Below are positions 12,565 through 21,068 of a stretch of DNA of 64,000 nucleotides, piece after piece. Positions within the stretch are counted from its first letter, which is position 1; the number at the start of each line of letters is the position of its first letter. The notes under the pieces were generated by a model. It saw only the letters and a list, made by a program, of their open reading frames with translations, was not told the origin of the DNA and did not search any database. The stretch spans positions 34,043 to 98,042 of the forward strand of contig NZ_RKME01000022.1 in NCBI RefSeq assembly GCF_003797825.1, in the 5' to 3' direction. The translations under genes were made by a program, and so were the position numbers. The stretch comes from Gordonia sp. OPL2 (GTDB lineage Bacteria; Actinomycetota; Actinomycetes; Mycobacteriales; Mycobacteriaceae).

Positions 12565-13815
12565 GTGAGTAGACCGTACGTATCGCACCTGAACCAGAAC
12601 CTCAAGCCACTCGAGCAGTCACAGAAGCTGCAGAACGTGTGCTACGAGATCAGGGGGCCGGTGCACGCGCATGCGGCGCGCCTGGAGGCCGATGGCCACC
12701 GGATCATGAAGCTCAACATCGGCAATCCGGCACTGTTCGGGTTCGAGGCACCCGACGTGATCATGCGGGACATGATCCACGCGCTGCCCTACTCGCAGGG
12801 GTATTCGGAGTCGGCGGGCGTGCTGTCGGCGCGGCGAGCGGTGGTCACGCGATACGAGCTGATCGACTTCCCCTACTTCGACGTCGACGACGTGATCCTC
12901 GGCAACGGGGTGTCCGAACTGATCACGATGACCATGCAGTCGCTGCTGAACGACGGCGACGAGGTGTTGATCCCAGCCCCCGACTACCCGCTCTGGACGG
13001 CGATGACCGCGCTGTCGGGCGGGCGCGCGGTGCACTACCGCTGCGACGAGGACAACGACTGGAACCCCGACATCGCCGACATCGCGTCGAAGATCACCGA
13101 CCGCACCAAGGCGATCGTCATCATCAATCCGAACAATCCCACGGGCGCCGTCTACTCACGTGAGGTGCTCGAACAGCTCGTCGAACTCGCCCGCCAGCAC
13201 TCGTTGCTGATCCTGGCCGACGAGATCTACGACAAGATCCTCTACGACGATGCCGTGCACACCAGCGTCGCCTCGCTGGCCCCGGATCTCCTGTGCATCA
13301 CCTTCAACGGCCTCTCCAAGGCGTACCGCGTGTGCGGCTACCGCGCCGGATGGCTGGTCCTGACGGGCCCGAAGGACCACGCGAAGGGCTTCATCGAAGG
13401 TCTCGGAATCCTGGCATCGACACGATTGTGCGCAAATGTGCCGGGGCAGCACGCCATCCAGGTCGCGCTGGGCGGCTATCAGAGCATCGACGCCCTCGTC
13501 GCGCCCGGCGGGCGACTGTACGAGCAGCGCAACGTCACCTGGGAGAAACTCAACCAGATCCCCGGGGTCAGCTGTGTGAAGCCGATGGGCGCGCTCTATG
13601 CATTCCCCCGCCTCGACCCCAACGTGCACGAGATCCACAACGACGAACTGTTCGTCCAGGACCTCCTCTTGCAGGAGAAGATCCTGGTGGTCCAAGGCAC
13701 CGGCTTCAACCTCACCGACCACAACCATTTCCGGATCGTCACCCTGCCCTGGGGCCGTGACCTGGAGAACGCCGTCGAACGCATCGGGAACTTCCTGTCC
13801 TCCTACCGGCAGTGA
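12565..13815 (+). CDS. PLP-dependent class I aminotransferase (AlaA / Rv0337c type)
   Basis: A 416-residue fold-type I aminotransferase close to E. coli AlaA and M. tuberculosis Rv0337c (annotated aspC). It likely makes alanine from pyruvate and glutamate, though the substrate range cannot be read from sequence alone. Visible motifs are LNIGNPALFGFEAP at the N terminus, NPNNPTGAVYS before the cofactor pocket, ADEIYDKILYDD with the PLP pyridine-nitrogen Asp, and the Schiff-base lysine in FNGLSKAYRVCGYRAGW (about residue 251). The GTG at 12565 is preferred to an upstream TTG. No Shine-Dalgarno is visible, but CACAAT ends seven bases before it, so a leaderless transcript is possible. Gene order with the Fe-S protein is conserved in relatives. 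Confidence 0.9.
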   Translation: MSRPYVSHLNQNLKPLEQSQKLQNVCYEIRGPVHAHAARLEADGHRIMKLNIGNPALFGFEAPDVIMRDMIHALPYSQGYSESAGVLSARRAVVTRYELIDFPYFDVDDVILGNGVSELITMTMQSLLNDGDEVLIPAPDYPLWTAMTALSGGRAVHYRCDEDNDWNPDIADIASKITDRTKAIVIINPNNPTGAVYSREVLEQLVELARQHSLLILADEIYDKILYDDAVHTSVASLAPDLLCITFNGLSKAYRVCGYRAGWLVLTGPKDHAKGFIEGLGILASTRLCANVPGQHAIQVALGGYQSIDALVAPGGRLYEQRNVTWEKLNQIPGVSCVKPMGALYAFPRLDPNVHEIHNDELFVQDLLLQEKILVVQGTGFNLTDHNHFRIVTLPWGRDLENAVERIGNFLSSYRQ

Positions 13816-13836
13816 TCGCACCCCTCCCCAACTACA

Positions 13837-13853
13837 CGTGACGTCGAGTCACG
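13837..13853. promoter_or_regulatory. inverted repeat upstream of the EphD-like operon
   Basis: CGTGAC and GTCACG, separated by five bases, form a 17-bp inverted repeat about 70 bp before the ATG of the EphD-like gene. A related GTGACG occurs again at about 13873. It could be a regulator site, but no cognate regulator is adjacent. Confidence 0.3.
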
Positions 13854-13923
13854 GACACCCTGGTCAATTCATGTGACGCTTGGTAACGTCTAACCCCATT
13901 CGATCGTCTCGAAGGGGAGTCAC

Positions 13924-15705
13924 ATGGTCGATTGGCATAAGAGCGTGGTCAGCAACGGCGGGGTCCGCCTGGCCGTTTTCGAGGTGGGGGCCGATCCGGG
14001 ATTAGCGGGGTCGACGCCCCGACCGACCGTCTTGTTGATCCACGGATGGCCCGACAGCCATCATCTGTGGACCCATGTGGCGCCGGTCCTCGCCGAGGAG
14101 TTCCGGGTCGTCTCCTACGACTGCCGCGGCTTCGGGGAGAGCGACCGTCCCGACGGCGACGAACCGTACCGTCTCGAACTGCTCGCCGACGACATCTTCG
14201 CCGTCGCCGAGGCGATCAGCCCCGATCAGCCGGTCCACGTCGTCGCACACGACTGGGGATCGGTGCAGGCCTGGGAGGCCGTCACCCGTCCGGGTGCGGA
14301 GAGCCGGATCGCGTCGTTCGTCTCGGTATCCGGCCCGAACCTCGATCATCTCGCGCAGTGGGCGCGCGGCACCCTGTCGCGTCCGACGCCGCGCAACGTG
14401 GGACGTGCTGCGTCGCAGGTGGCGTCGTCGGCCTACACGGTGTTCTTCCAACTGCCGGTGCTGCCGCGACTGTTCTTCGGCGCGGCGGGGTCACCGGCGG
14501 TGTGGCGGGAGTTCCTTCACCTGGTCGAGGGCACGCCCCGCGAGAACGTCGTCGTCGGCGACACGCTGCGTGACGACATGATCTCCGGACTTCGTCTGTA
14601 CCGCGCCAACATTCGCACCAAGTTGCGGCGGCCGACCACCAAGGACACACACGTACCGGTCCTCGAGATCGTCAACGAGCGCGATATCGCGTTGCGCCCC
14701 GCCATCTTCGACGACACACATCGTCACACCCAGCGGCTGTGGCGACGCAGCACTCCGACCGGGCACTGGCTGCCGTACACCAATCCCGACTATCTTGCCC
14801 GCACCGCGCGCGATTTCATCGCCGGTCAGGCCGGAACGGCCGACAGTGCGGCGCGATTCGATCGCGCACGTGTCTTCGGCACACCGAAGCCGTTGTCGGG
14901 CAAGCTCGCCGTCATCACCGGGGCCGGGAGCGGAATCGGTCGCGACACCGCGCTCGCGCTCGCCGAGCAGGGCTGCGAGCTGGTCCTCGCCGACATCGAC
15001 CTCGACGCCGCCGACGACACGGCACGCGAGAGCAAGACCTTCGGCGTCCAGGCCTCCACCTATACCGTCGACGTCTCCGACACCGCCGCGGTCACGACGT
15101 TCGCCGACACGGTTCGCGACCGCCACGGCGTCGCCGACATCGTCGTCAACAACGCCGGGATCGGTTTGGCCGGTGGAGCTCTCGACGCCACCGACGAACA
15201 GGTCGATCGTCTCCTCGACGTCAATCTGCGGGGTGTCATCTCCGGCAGCCGTTCGTTCGGGCGGCAGATGGTGGAGCGTGGGGTCGGTGGCCACATCGTC
15301 AACGTCGCGTCGGCTGCCGCGTTCACCCCGCAGCGCTCGCTCGGCCTCTACTCGGCCTCGAAGGCAGGCGTCCTGTTGTTCTCCGAGTCGCTGCGCGCCG
15401 AGTTGGCCGAGCACCGCATCGGCGTCAGCGCCATCTGCCCGGGCATCGTCGACACCAACATCGTCGGCAACACCCCGATCGCCGGACTCGACACCGAAAC
15501 CGAGGCATCCGAACGTGATCGGATGAATCGCTTCTATCAGCGTCGAGGCTTCACCCCGGATCGCGTCGCCCGCGACATCGTGCGCGCGATCATTCGCAAC
15601 AAGGCCGTCGTACCGGTGACCACAGAAGCCAAGGTGGGCTACCGCATCTACCGATTCACCCCCTGGTTGTCGCGGTTCGCGGCCCGACAGAAGGTCACCC
15701 GCTAG
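13924..15705 (+). CDS. ephD: EphD-like alpha/beta hydrolase - short-chain dehydrogenase fusion
   Basis: A 593-residue fusion with the same architecture and length as M. tuberculosis EphD (Rv2214c), which acts on epoxy mycolic acids. The N-terminal epoxide-hydrolase-type domain (about residues 1-305) has HGWPDS for the oxyanion hole, the nucleophile Asp in HDWG (about 109) and a late catalytic His in TGHWLPYTNP. The C-terminal SDR domain (about 320-593) has GAGSGIG for NAD(P), NNAG, and the catalytic YSASK (about 477). The ATG at 13924 follows GAAGGGGAG. It starts a three-gene operon with a predicted diiron protein and a ferredoxin reductase (27-bp and 11-bp gaps). Together they suggest oxidation of a lipid followed by epoxide opening and alcohol oxidation. 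Confidence 0.85.
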   Translation: MVDWHKSVVSNGGVRLAVFEVGADPGLAGSTPRPTVLLIHGWPDSHHLWTHVAPVLAEEFRVVSYDCRGFGESDRPDGDEPYRLELLADDIFAVAEAISPDQPVHVVAHDWGSVQAWEAVTRPGAESRIASFVSVSGPNLDHLAQWARGTLSRPTPRNVGRAASQVASSAYTVFFQLPVLPRLFFGAAGSPAVWREFLHLVEGTPRENVVVGDTLRDDMISGLRLYRANIRTKLRRPTTKDTHVPVLEIVNERDIALRPAIFDDTHRHTQRLWRRSTPTGHWLPYTNPDYLARTARDFIAGQAGTADSAARFDRARVFGTPKPLSGKLAVITGAGSGIGRDTALALAEQGCELVLADIDLDAADDTARESKTFGVQASTYTVDVSDTAAVTTFADTVRDRHGVADIVVNNAGIGLAGGALDATDEQVDRLLDVNLRGVISGSRSFGRQMVERGVGGHIVNVASAAAFTPQRSLGLYSASKAGVLLFSESLRAELAEHRIGVSAICPGIVDTNIVGNTPIAGLDTETEASERDRMNRFYQRRGFTPDRVARDIVRAIIRNKAVVPVTTEAKVGYRIYRFTPWLSRFAARQKVTR

Positions 15706-15732
15706 TGGAGTGTCACTGAGAGGAGTCGAGGA

Positions 15733-16668
15733 ATGTCCGCGACCGCCCATACCGAGCACGGCCACCCGATCAACGACGCACGTGAGCCCCGGGACCTCGA
15801 CGGATCCGATCCCGGGCCCGTGGAGCTGCACGCCCGCAACGTCGCCTTCGACTGGAGCGATGTGCCGCTGCACTGGATTCCCGGTCACGCCGTGCCGTCG
15901 AACTTCATCAGCGTGCTGAACCTCCTGCTGCCCGAGGGCGAGCGATGGTTCGTCCAGACCTACAACGAGGCACTGCCGTTGGTCCGCGACGACGAACTCG
16001 CGGCCACGATGCGTGGCTTCATCGGCCAGGAGGCCATGCATGCTGAGGCACACGACCACGTGCTGTGGGAGTTCCTGGAGCACCACGGGATCGATCCGAA
16101 CCCGTATCTGCGGCAGATGGAATGGATCTTCCGCAAGGTCCTCGGTCCCATGCAGACGGGCACTCCGGCTGCGCGCCAGAAGCATCTCGTCGAACGTCTG
16201 TGGCTGATCGCGGCGCTCGAGCACTACACCGCGATCCTCGGCGACTTCGCCCTCAACAACACCTGGGTCGCGTCCGGCGCCGATCCGACGATGACCGACC
16301 TGTTCACCTGGCACGGCGCCGAGGAAGTCGAGCATCGAGCAGTCGCCCATGAGGTCGCGGTCTACTTCGGCGACAGCTACCTACGCCGCGGCCGAGCGAT
16401 GCTGGTCGTGCTGCCGATCCTGCTCTTCCTCATCAACCGAGGTTTCCGGTTCATCATGGCGCAGGATTCCTCGATACGGCACAACTGGTTTGCGCAGCAG
16501 TACCACTACTTCCGCGGCGTGCGCGCCGGGGTGCTGCCGAAGATGCGGCACATCGTCTTCGCGACGTTCAGCTACTTCCGGCCCGGCTTCCATCCGAACG
16601 AGATCGGCAGCACCGCCCAGGCCGTCGCCTACCTCGCGGCGTCACCGGCGGCTCGCAACGCGAACTGA
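15733..16668 (+). CDS. PF10118 metal-dependent hydrolase-family protein, probable diiron oxidase
   Basis: A 311-residue member of the family annotated as predicted metal-dependent hydrolase (PF10118). The sequence shows carboxylate/histidine clusters typical of a ferritin-like diiron helical bundle: EAMHAEAHDH (about residues 99-108), a Glu in the ALEHYTAI helix (about 160), and EEVEHRAVAHEV (about 197-208). A hydrophobic segment, MLVVLPILLFLINRGF, near residue 225 suggests membrane association. The next gene encodes a flavin/2Fe-2S reductase, the kind of partner a diiron oxygenase needs, which makes an oxygenase or desaturase role more attractive than hydrolysis. That role is inference. The ATG at 15733 is preceded by GAGGAGTCGAGG. 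It is the middle gene of the operon. Confidence 0.82.
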   Translation: MSATAHTEHGHPINDAREPRDLDGSDPGPVELHARNVAFDWSDVPLHWIPGHAVPSNFISVLNLLLPEGERWFVQTYNEALPLVRDDELAATMRGFIGQEAMHAEAHDHVLWEFLEHHGIDPNPYLRQMEWIFRKVLGPMQTGTPAARQKHLVERLWLIAALEHYTAILGDFALNNTWVASGADPTMTDLFTWHGAEEVEHRAVAHEVAVYFGDSYLRRGRAMLVVLPILLFLINRGFRFIMAQDSSIRHNWFAQQYHYFRGVRAGVLPKMRHIVFATFSYFRPGFHPNEIGSTAQAVAYLAASPAARNAN

Positions 16669-16679
16669 CGAGACAGCCG

Positions 16680-17840
16680 ATGAATCAACGCGCACATCCC
16701 CACACCACGGAGATGCTCTCTCCTCCACCACATCTGCACGGCCGATGGCGACACGACCCGTTCCTGACCGTCGGCACCGCAATCGCGAAGATGTGGTGGC
16801 CGTTCTGGCGGCCGTTGGCCCCGTTGCACGACACCGCCCTCGACGACGGCGTGACCACCGTGCGACTCGTCGAACGAACGGTCGTCGCCGCCGACGAGCA
16901 CGTCATCGCGCTGACGTTCGCCGCACCGGACGGCGGGATACTCGCCCGATGGCATCCGGGCGCGCACCTCGATCTTCTGCTGCCGTCGGGTCGCATGCGT
17001 GAGTACTCCCTGTGCGGAGACCCCGCCGACCGACACACCTACCGCATCGCCGTACGACGGATACCGGACGGTGGGGGTGGCTCCGTCGAGGTGCACGACG
17101 ACCTCGCGATCGGTGATCTCGTGTCGATCAAGGGACCGCGCAACGCCTTTCCGCTGGCGGTGCCCGGACATGGCTCGCGCGCACGATCGGTCCGATTCAT
17201 CGCGGCCGGCATCGGGATCACCCCGATCCTGCCGATGCTCGCCGCCGCCGACCGGTTCGGGCTGGACTGGTCGATGATCTACACCGGTCGCTCCGCGGAA
17301 TCGATCCCGTTCCGCGACGAGGTCGCACAGTACGGCGACAAGGTGACGATTCGCACCGACGATGCCGATGACAGCTCCGGGCGGCCGGCAGGCCTGCCGA
17401 CGATGGAGGAGCTCCTCGGCCCTGCTGACCCCGAGACCGGCCGCGCACCTGCCGGTCTGGCCGTGTACTGCTGTGGCCCGGTGCCCATGTTGGAGAGGCT
17501 CCGCCGCCATCTGGCCGATCGCCCCGACATCGAGCTGCACTACGAACGATTCAGCCCGCCGCCGGTCGAGAACGGGTCGCCGTTCACCGTCACCCTGGCG
17601 TCGACAGGACAGCAGATCGAGGTGGCCGCGGACGAAACGGCACTCGCCGCGATCCGGAAAGTCTTTCCGTCGGTTCCGTATTCCTGTCAGCAGGGTTTCT
17701 GCGGCACGTGCAAGGTGAGGACGCTGTCGGGCGACATCGATCACCGCGACAACATCCTCACCGAGCCGGAGCGCGCCGCGGGCTGCTTCCTGACCTGCGT
17801 CTCACGGGCGGAGGGTGACCACCTCACCGTCGACCTCTAG
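16680..17840 (+). CDS. ferredoxin-NAD(P)H reductase with C-terminal 2Fe-2S domain
   Basis: A 386-residue phthalate-dioxygenase-reductase-like protein that passes electrons from NAD(P)H through flavin to a plant-type 2Fe-2S cluster. The order is an unusual 60-residue N-terminal extension, an FAD/FMN-binding barrel with REYSLCG (about residue 107), a nucleotide domain with AAGIGITPILPM (about 175) and CCGPVPM, then the ferredoxin domain. Cluster cysteines are visible in SCQQGFCGTC and a later GCFLTC. It begins 11 bp after the PF10118 gene and is most simply its electron donor. Its last 39 bp overlap the 3' end of the convergent MFS gene, so the two transcripts must run into each other. Confidence 0.9.
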   Translation: MNQRAHPHTTEMLSPPPHLHGRWRHDPFLTVGTAIAKMWWPFWRPLAPLHDTALDDGVTTVRLVERTVVAADEHVIALTFAAPDGGILARWHPGAHLDLLLPSGRMREYSLCGDPADRHTYRIAVRRIPDGGGGSVEVHDDLAIGDLVSIKGPRNAFPLAVPGHGSRARSVRFIAAGIGITPILPMLAAADRFGLDWSMIYTGRSAESIPFRDEVAQYGDKVTIRTDDADDSSGRPAGLPTMEELLGPADPETGRAPAGLAVYCCGPVPMLERLRRHLADRPDIELHYERFSPPPVENGSPFTVTLASTGQQIEVAADETALAAIRKVFPSVPYSCQQGFCGTCKVRTLSGDIDHRDNILTEPERAAGCFLTCVSRAEGDHLTVDL

Positions 17841-19382
17841 CGTGCTGTCGGCGGCGGCGTCGGCCGAACCCGCCTCCGCGACATGCCCGCCGACGGTACC
17901 GCGCAGGAAGTAGGCAGCCGCCAGTGCGGCGACGCCGGTGACGGCGACGGCCACCCAGACCGCGCTGTGCAGCCCCTCGACGAAGACGTCCTGCACCGCG
18001 ATCCGCAGCTGATCCGACACGGCCGCGGGTGCGCGTCGGGCCACCTCGACTCCGGCCATGACCGAGTCCTCGGCGATACCGGCGGCCGACTGCGGGACAC
18101 CCAGCGCGGCAAGCCGATCCCCGACACCGCTGGTGTACACCGAGGTCAGCACGGAACCGAGCACGGCGACGCCCAGGGTGCCGCCGATCTCACGCGTGGT
18201 GTCGTTGACGGCGGAACCCGCACCGGCCTGTTCGGGACGCAGGGCGTCCATGATCAGTTGGGTGCACGGTCCGGAGATGAAGGCCAATCCCATCGCCATC
18301 AACGACATCGACCAGATGATCAGTTCCCAGTACCCCGACATGCGCGACGACACCTCGACGAGCGCGAATCCGCCGGACATCAGGAGCGCGCCGAACACGG
18401 CGACGACACGCGCGCCGAACCGGTGGGAGAGGGCCATCGCCACCGGCGAGAAGACAGCCATCACGACGGCGAACGGCAACGTCCGCAGTCCGGCCTCCAA
18501 CGGTCCATAGCCCTTGACCGCCTGGAAGAACTGGGTGATCAGGAAGATGAACCCGAAGAGAGCGAAGAATGCGACGCTGATCATCCCGGCGGCTGCCGCG
18601 AAGTGCCGGTTCGCGAACAGTCGGATGTCGAGGATCGGGTGCTCGATGGTCAGCTCTCGCCATGCGAACAGTCCCAGCGCGACGATCGCGACGCCGAGAC
18701 CACCCAGGGTGCGGGGATCGGTCCAGCCGAAGTGCGGTCCCTCGATCACCGAGTACGTCAGCAGGCCGAGGCCGATCACCGACAGCACCAATCCCACGGA
18801 GTCGAAGCGCGACACCGCTTCCGGTCGGGTGCCCGGCACGACCAGCGCGATCGCGACAACGGCGATGACGGCCATCGGCAGGTTGACCCAGAACACCGAG
18901 GACCACGAGTAGTGCTCGAGCAGCCACCCGCCGAGCACCGGCCCGATCGCGACCGCGACGCCCGAGGTCGCGGCCCAGACGCCGACCGCGGCGGCACGCT
19001 GCTTCGGTTCGGTGAACACGGTGGTGATGATCGCCAGCGTCGCGGGGAAGACCAGCGCCGCGAACAATCCGAGACCGCCGCGGGTGGCGATCAATTGCCC
19101 GAGGGTCTGCGACGAAGCGGCCAGCACGGACACCGACGCGAAGCCGACGATGCCACCGAGCAACATCCGGCGGTGACCGAAACGGTCGCCGAGGTAGCCG
19201 CCGGTGAGCAGCAGACCGGCGAAGACGAGCGTGTAGGCGTCGACGATCCATTGCAGTCCGGAGGTCCCTGCTCCGAGGTCGCGCGCCATCGTGGGCAGCG
19301 CGACGTTGACGATCGTGTTGTCGACCATGACAAGTAATTCGGCGAAGCACAGCGCCGCGAGCGCGAGCCAACGGGTTCTCAT
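17802..19382 (-). CDS. MFS drug exporter, 14-helix DHA2 (EmrB/QacA) family
   Basis: A 526-residue proton-driven multidrug efflux pump of the DHA2 family. The first helix carries the family pattern DNTIVNVALPTMARDLG, followed by the loop motif GDRFGHRRMLL and the helix-5 antiporter motif GPVLGGWL. About 14 hydrophobic segments are present, and a poorly conserved C-terminal tail follows. ATG 19382 (MRTRWLALA) is favoured by GGAGAAGG just upstream. A longer reading frame to 19448 would run through the operator and is rejected. It is divergent from a TetR gene 96 bp away with a palindromic operator between them, the standard arrangement for ligand-inducible efflux. The substrate is unknown. Confidence 0.92.
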   Translation of the reverse strand: MRTRWLALAALCFAELLVMVDNTIVNVALPTMARDLGAGTSGLQWIVDAYTLVFAGLLLTGGYLGDRFGHRRMLLGGIVGFASVSVLAASSQTLGQLIATRGGLGLFAALVFPATLAIITTVFTEPKQRAAAVGVWAATSGVAVAIGPVLGGWLLEHYSWSSVFWVNLPMAVIAVVAIALVVPGTRPEAVSRFDSVGLVLSVIGLGLLTYSVIEGPHFGWTDPRTLGGLGVAIVALGLFAWRELTIEHPILDIRLFANRHFAAAAGMISVAFFALFGFIFLITQFFQAVKGYGPLEAGLRTLPFAVVMAVFSPVAMALSHRFGARVVAVFGALLMSGGFALVEVSSRMSGYWELIIWSMSLMAMGLAFISGPCTQLIMDALRPEQAGAGSAVNDTTREIGGTLGVAVLGSVLTSVYTSGVGDRLAALGVPQSAAGIAEDSVMAGVEVARRAPAAVSDQLRIAVQDVFVEGLHSAVWVAVAVTGVAALAAAYFLRGTVGGHVAEAGSADAAADSTLEVDGEVVTLRP

Positions 19383-19437
19383 GACCTTCTCCTTCGAGTG
19401 TTGTTCGTGGAACGTCGTCACACCGTTGTAGTACGTT

Positions 19438-19455
19438 GTTCTACTCAAGTAGAAC
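19438..19455. promoter_or_regulatory. palindromic TetR operator between efflux pump and regulator
   Basis: GTTCTACTCAAGTAGAAC, 8-bp perfect arms around CA, with two further matched bases a little outside. It lies 23 bp before the TetR start and 55 bp before the exporter start, where binding would block both promoters. A related half-site GTAGTAC lies next to it at about 19428-19434. Confidence 0.8.
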
Positions 19456-19478
19456 GCCGTGCCAGTACAGTTGTCAAC

Positions 19479-20054
19479 GTGTCACCGGCAAAGAGCACCC
19501 GAACACCCGCGACCGAGGTCCGCGCGAATCTCGTCGCGGCGGGTCGTCGGCTTCTCGAGAAGAAGGGGGCCGCCGCACTCACCGTGCGCGCGGTGGCCAC
19601 CGAGGCGGGCGTCGCCCCGATGGGCGTCTACAACCACTTCGACGGCAAAGAAGGCCTGCTCAACGCCGTCGTCACCGACGGGTTCCGGGAACTTGCCACC
19701 CGGATCGCGGCCACCGATGCCGACGCATCGGCGCGCCTGCTCAGCAGCGGGAGGCAGTACCGACTCTTCGCGATCGCCAGTCCGACGATGTACGAGCTGA
19801 TGTTCTCGACCGAGTGCCATCCCGACGACGAGGTGGCGGCCGGTGCGTTCGAAGTCCTCGTCGACATCATCCGGTACGGACAGGCGGCGCGGCACATCAT
19901 GGACGGTGAGCCGTATGCGCTGGCCGGGCAGGTCTGGGCGTGCGTACACGGCGCCGTCAGTCTCGAGTTGCTCGCTCCCCATCCACCCACGATCGCTCCC
20001 GCCGACAACTACGAACAGTTGCTCACCCTGATCGAGCGAGGAATCGCGGCCTGA
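19479..20054 (+). CDS. TetR-family repressor of the adjacent MFS exporter
   Basis: A 191-residue TetR regulator. The N-terminal helix-turn-helix spans about residues 18-62, with TVRAVATEAGVAPMGVYNHFDGKEGLL containing the recognition helix and the typical YNHF turn. The C-terminal ligand domain resembles the TetR_C_33/WHG group. GTG 19479 is chosen because it starts just after the operator, whereas upstream in-frame codons would translate the operator itself. Divergence from the MFS exporter and the palindrome between them indicate local autorepression and control of efflux. Confidence 0.9.
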   Translation: MSPAKSTRTPATEVRANLVAAGRRLLEKKGAAALTVRAVATEAGVAPMGVYNHFDGKEGLLNAVVTDGFRELATRIAATDADASARLLSSGRQYRLFAIASPTMYELMFSTECHPDDEVAAGAFEVLVDIIRYGQAARHIMDGEPYALAGQVWACVHGAVSLELLAPHPPTIAPADNYEQLLTLIERGIAA

Positions 20055-20089
20055 CCCGACGGGCGGTGGCCATCTGAAACAATGTCGCG

Positions 20090-20857
20090 GTGACCGAATA
20101 CCGGATCGACGATCTGGCACGGGCAGCGGGCACGACGACCCGCAACGTGCGTGGCTATCAGGACCGCGGGCTACTCCCCCGCCCGGTCCGTCGTGGACGC
20201 ATCGCGATCTACACCGACACCCACCTCGCCCGCCTCAAGGTCATCAACGATCTGCTCAAACGCGGCTTCACGATCCGGCACATCGGCGAGTTCCTCTCGG
20301 GAATCCAACGTGGCGACAACCTGGCCGAGGTCTTGGGCCTGGAAGAGATCGTGTCCGAGCCCTGGTCGACCGCGACGTCGACGACGATCTCGGCCGATGA
20401 TCTGAAGGGGTTGCTGAACTCCGGGAATCCGGCACACTTCGAACGGCTCATCGAGTTCGGGCTGATCGAGCCGAAGGGCGCCGACGACAATCCCGACACC
20501 TACACGATCCTCGATCAGGAGACGGTGTCGGCGTATGGACGGCTCGTCAAACTCGGGCTCCCGCTGAGCGGCATCCTGGATGTGCACGGACGGTTCGACC
20601 GCGAGATGGCCGCGGTGGCCGAGGTCGTCATCTCGGCGGGACGTCGCGCCATCACCGAAGGCCATGAGGACGGCTGGATTCCGCAGACCCCCGCCGAATC
20701 CGAGTGGGCCACCGAGTTGCTCGGCGAACTCCGGCGAGCGGGATCGGTGTCGGCGCACAACGCACTCGACCGCGCCCTCGACCGCGACCTGGCCCGGCAG
20801 CTGAGCGAGTACCTCGGACGCGCTCGGCAGTCGGCGGCGGAGAAGCCCGCCGACTGA
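20090..20857 (+). CDS. MerR-family transcriptional regulator
   Basis: A 255-residue MerR-type regulator. The winged helix-turn-helix is at the N terminus (YRIDDLARAAGTTTRNVRGYQDRGLLPRP, then the wing with RIAIYTDTHLARLKVI), followed by a dimerisation helix. The C-terminal 170 residues contain no obvious metal-binding cysteines, so it is not a metal sensor. The start is a GTG at 20090, 35 bp after the TetR stop, so the two regulators may be co-transcribed. Related proteins occur beside efflux or lipid genes, but the target is not identifiable. A repeat cluster begins about 20 bp past its stop. Confidence 0.88.
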   Translation: MTEYRIDDLARAAGTTTRNVRGYQDRGLLPRPVRRGRIAIYTDTHLARLKVINDLLKRGFTIRHIGEFLSGIQRGDNLAEVLGLEEIVSEPWSTATSTTISADDLKGLLNSGNPAHFERLIEFGLIEPKGADDNPDTYTILDQETVSAYGRLVKLGLPLSGILDVHGRFDREMAAVAEVVISAGRRAITEGHEDGWIPQTPAESEWATELLGELRRAGSVSAHNALDRALDRDLARQLSEYLGRARQSAAEKPAD

Positions 20858-20878
20858 CGGTTCCGCCTCCTCTCACCC

Positions 20879-21034
20879 GGTCCCTGAGGAACGAAGCGAT
20901 AGCGACGTGCGCCCCGGCCCCTGAGGAACGAAGCGACAGCGACGTGCGCCCCGGTCCCTGAGGAACGAAGCGATAGCGAAATGCGCCCCGGTCCCTGAGG
21001 AACGAAGCGATAGCGAAGTGTCACGAAGGGCCCC
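20879..21034 (+). repeat. dispersed intergenic repeat cluster, locus B
   Basis: Four plus-strand copies of a unit starting CCCTGAGGAACGAAGCGA at 20882, 20919, 20956 and 20993, an exact 37-bp period. The array ends with GTCACGAAGGGCCC, the same cap as at the other loci. It fills the gap between the MerR gene and the convergent proline-rich membrane protein gene. Confidence 0.85.
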
Positions 21035-21068
21035 CGCCGGATCCGCGTGCCGACGGTTCCGCGTCCCC

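Noticed and set aside
14491..16350. 619-codon minus-strand frame opposite the EphD-like and PF10118 genes
   Set aside because: No motif and Val/Asp/Gly-rich, while both plus-strand genes have intact active-site motifs and close operon spacing.
19383..19448. 22-codon N-terminal extension of the MFS exporter
   Set aside because: It would translate the TetR operator, and a strong ribosome binding site precedes ATG 19382.
20879..21034. Repeat array B as a CRISPR
   Set aside because: The 37-bp period has no variable spacers, the whole unit repeats, and no cas genes are present.
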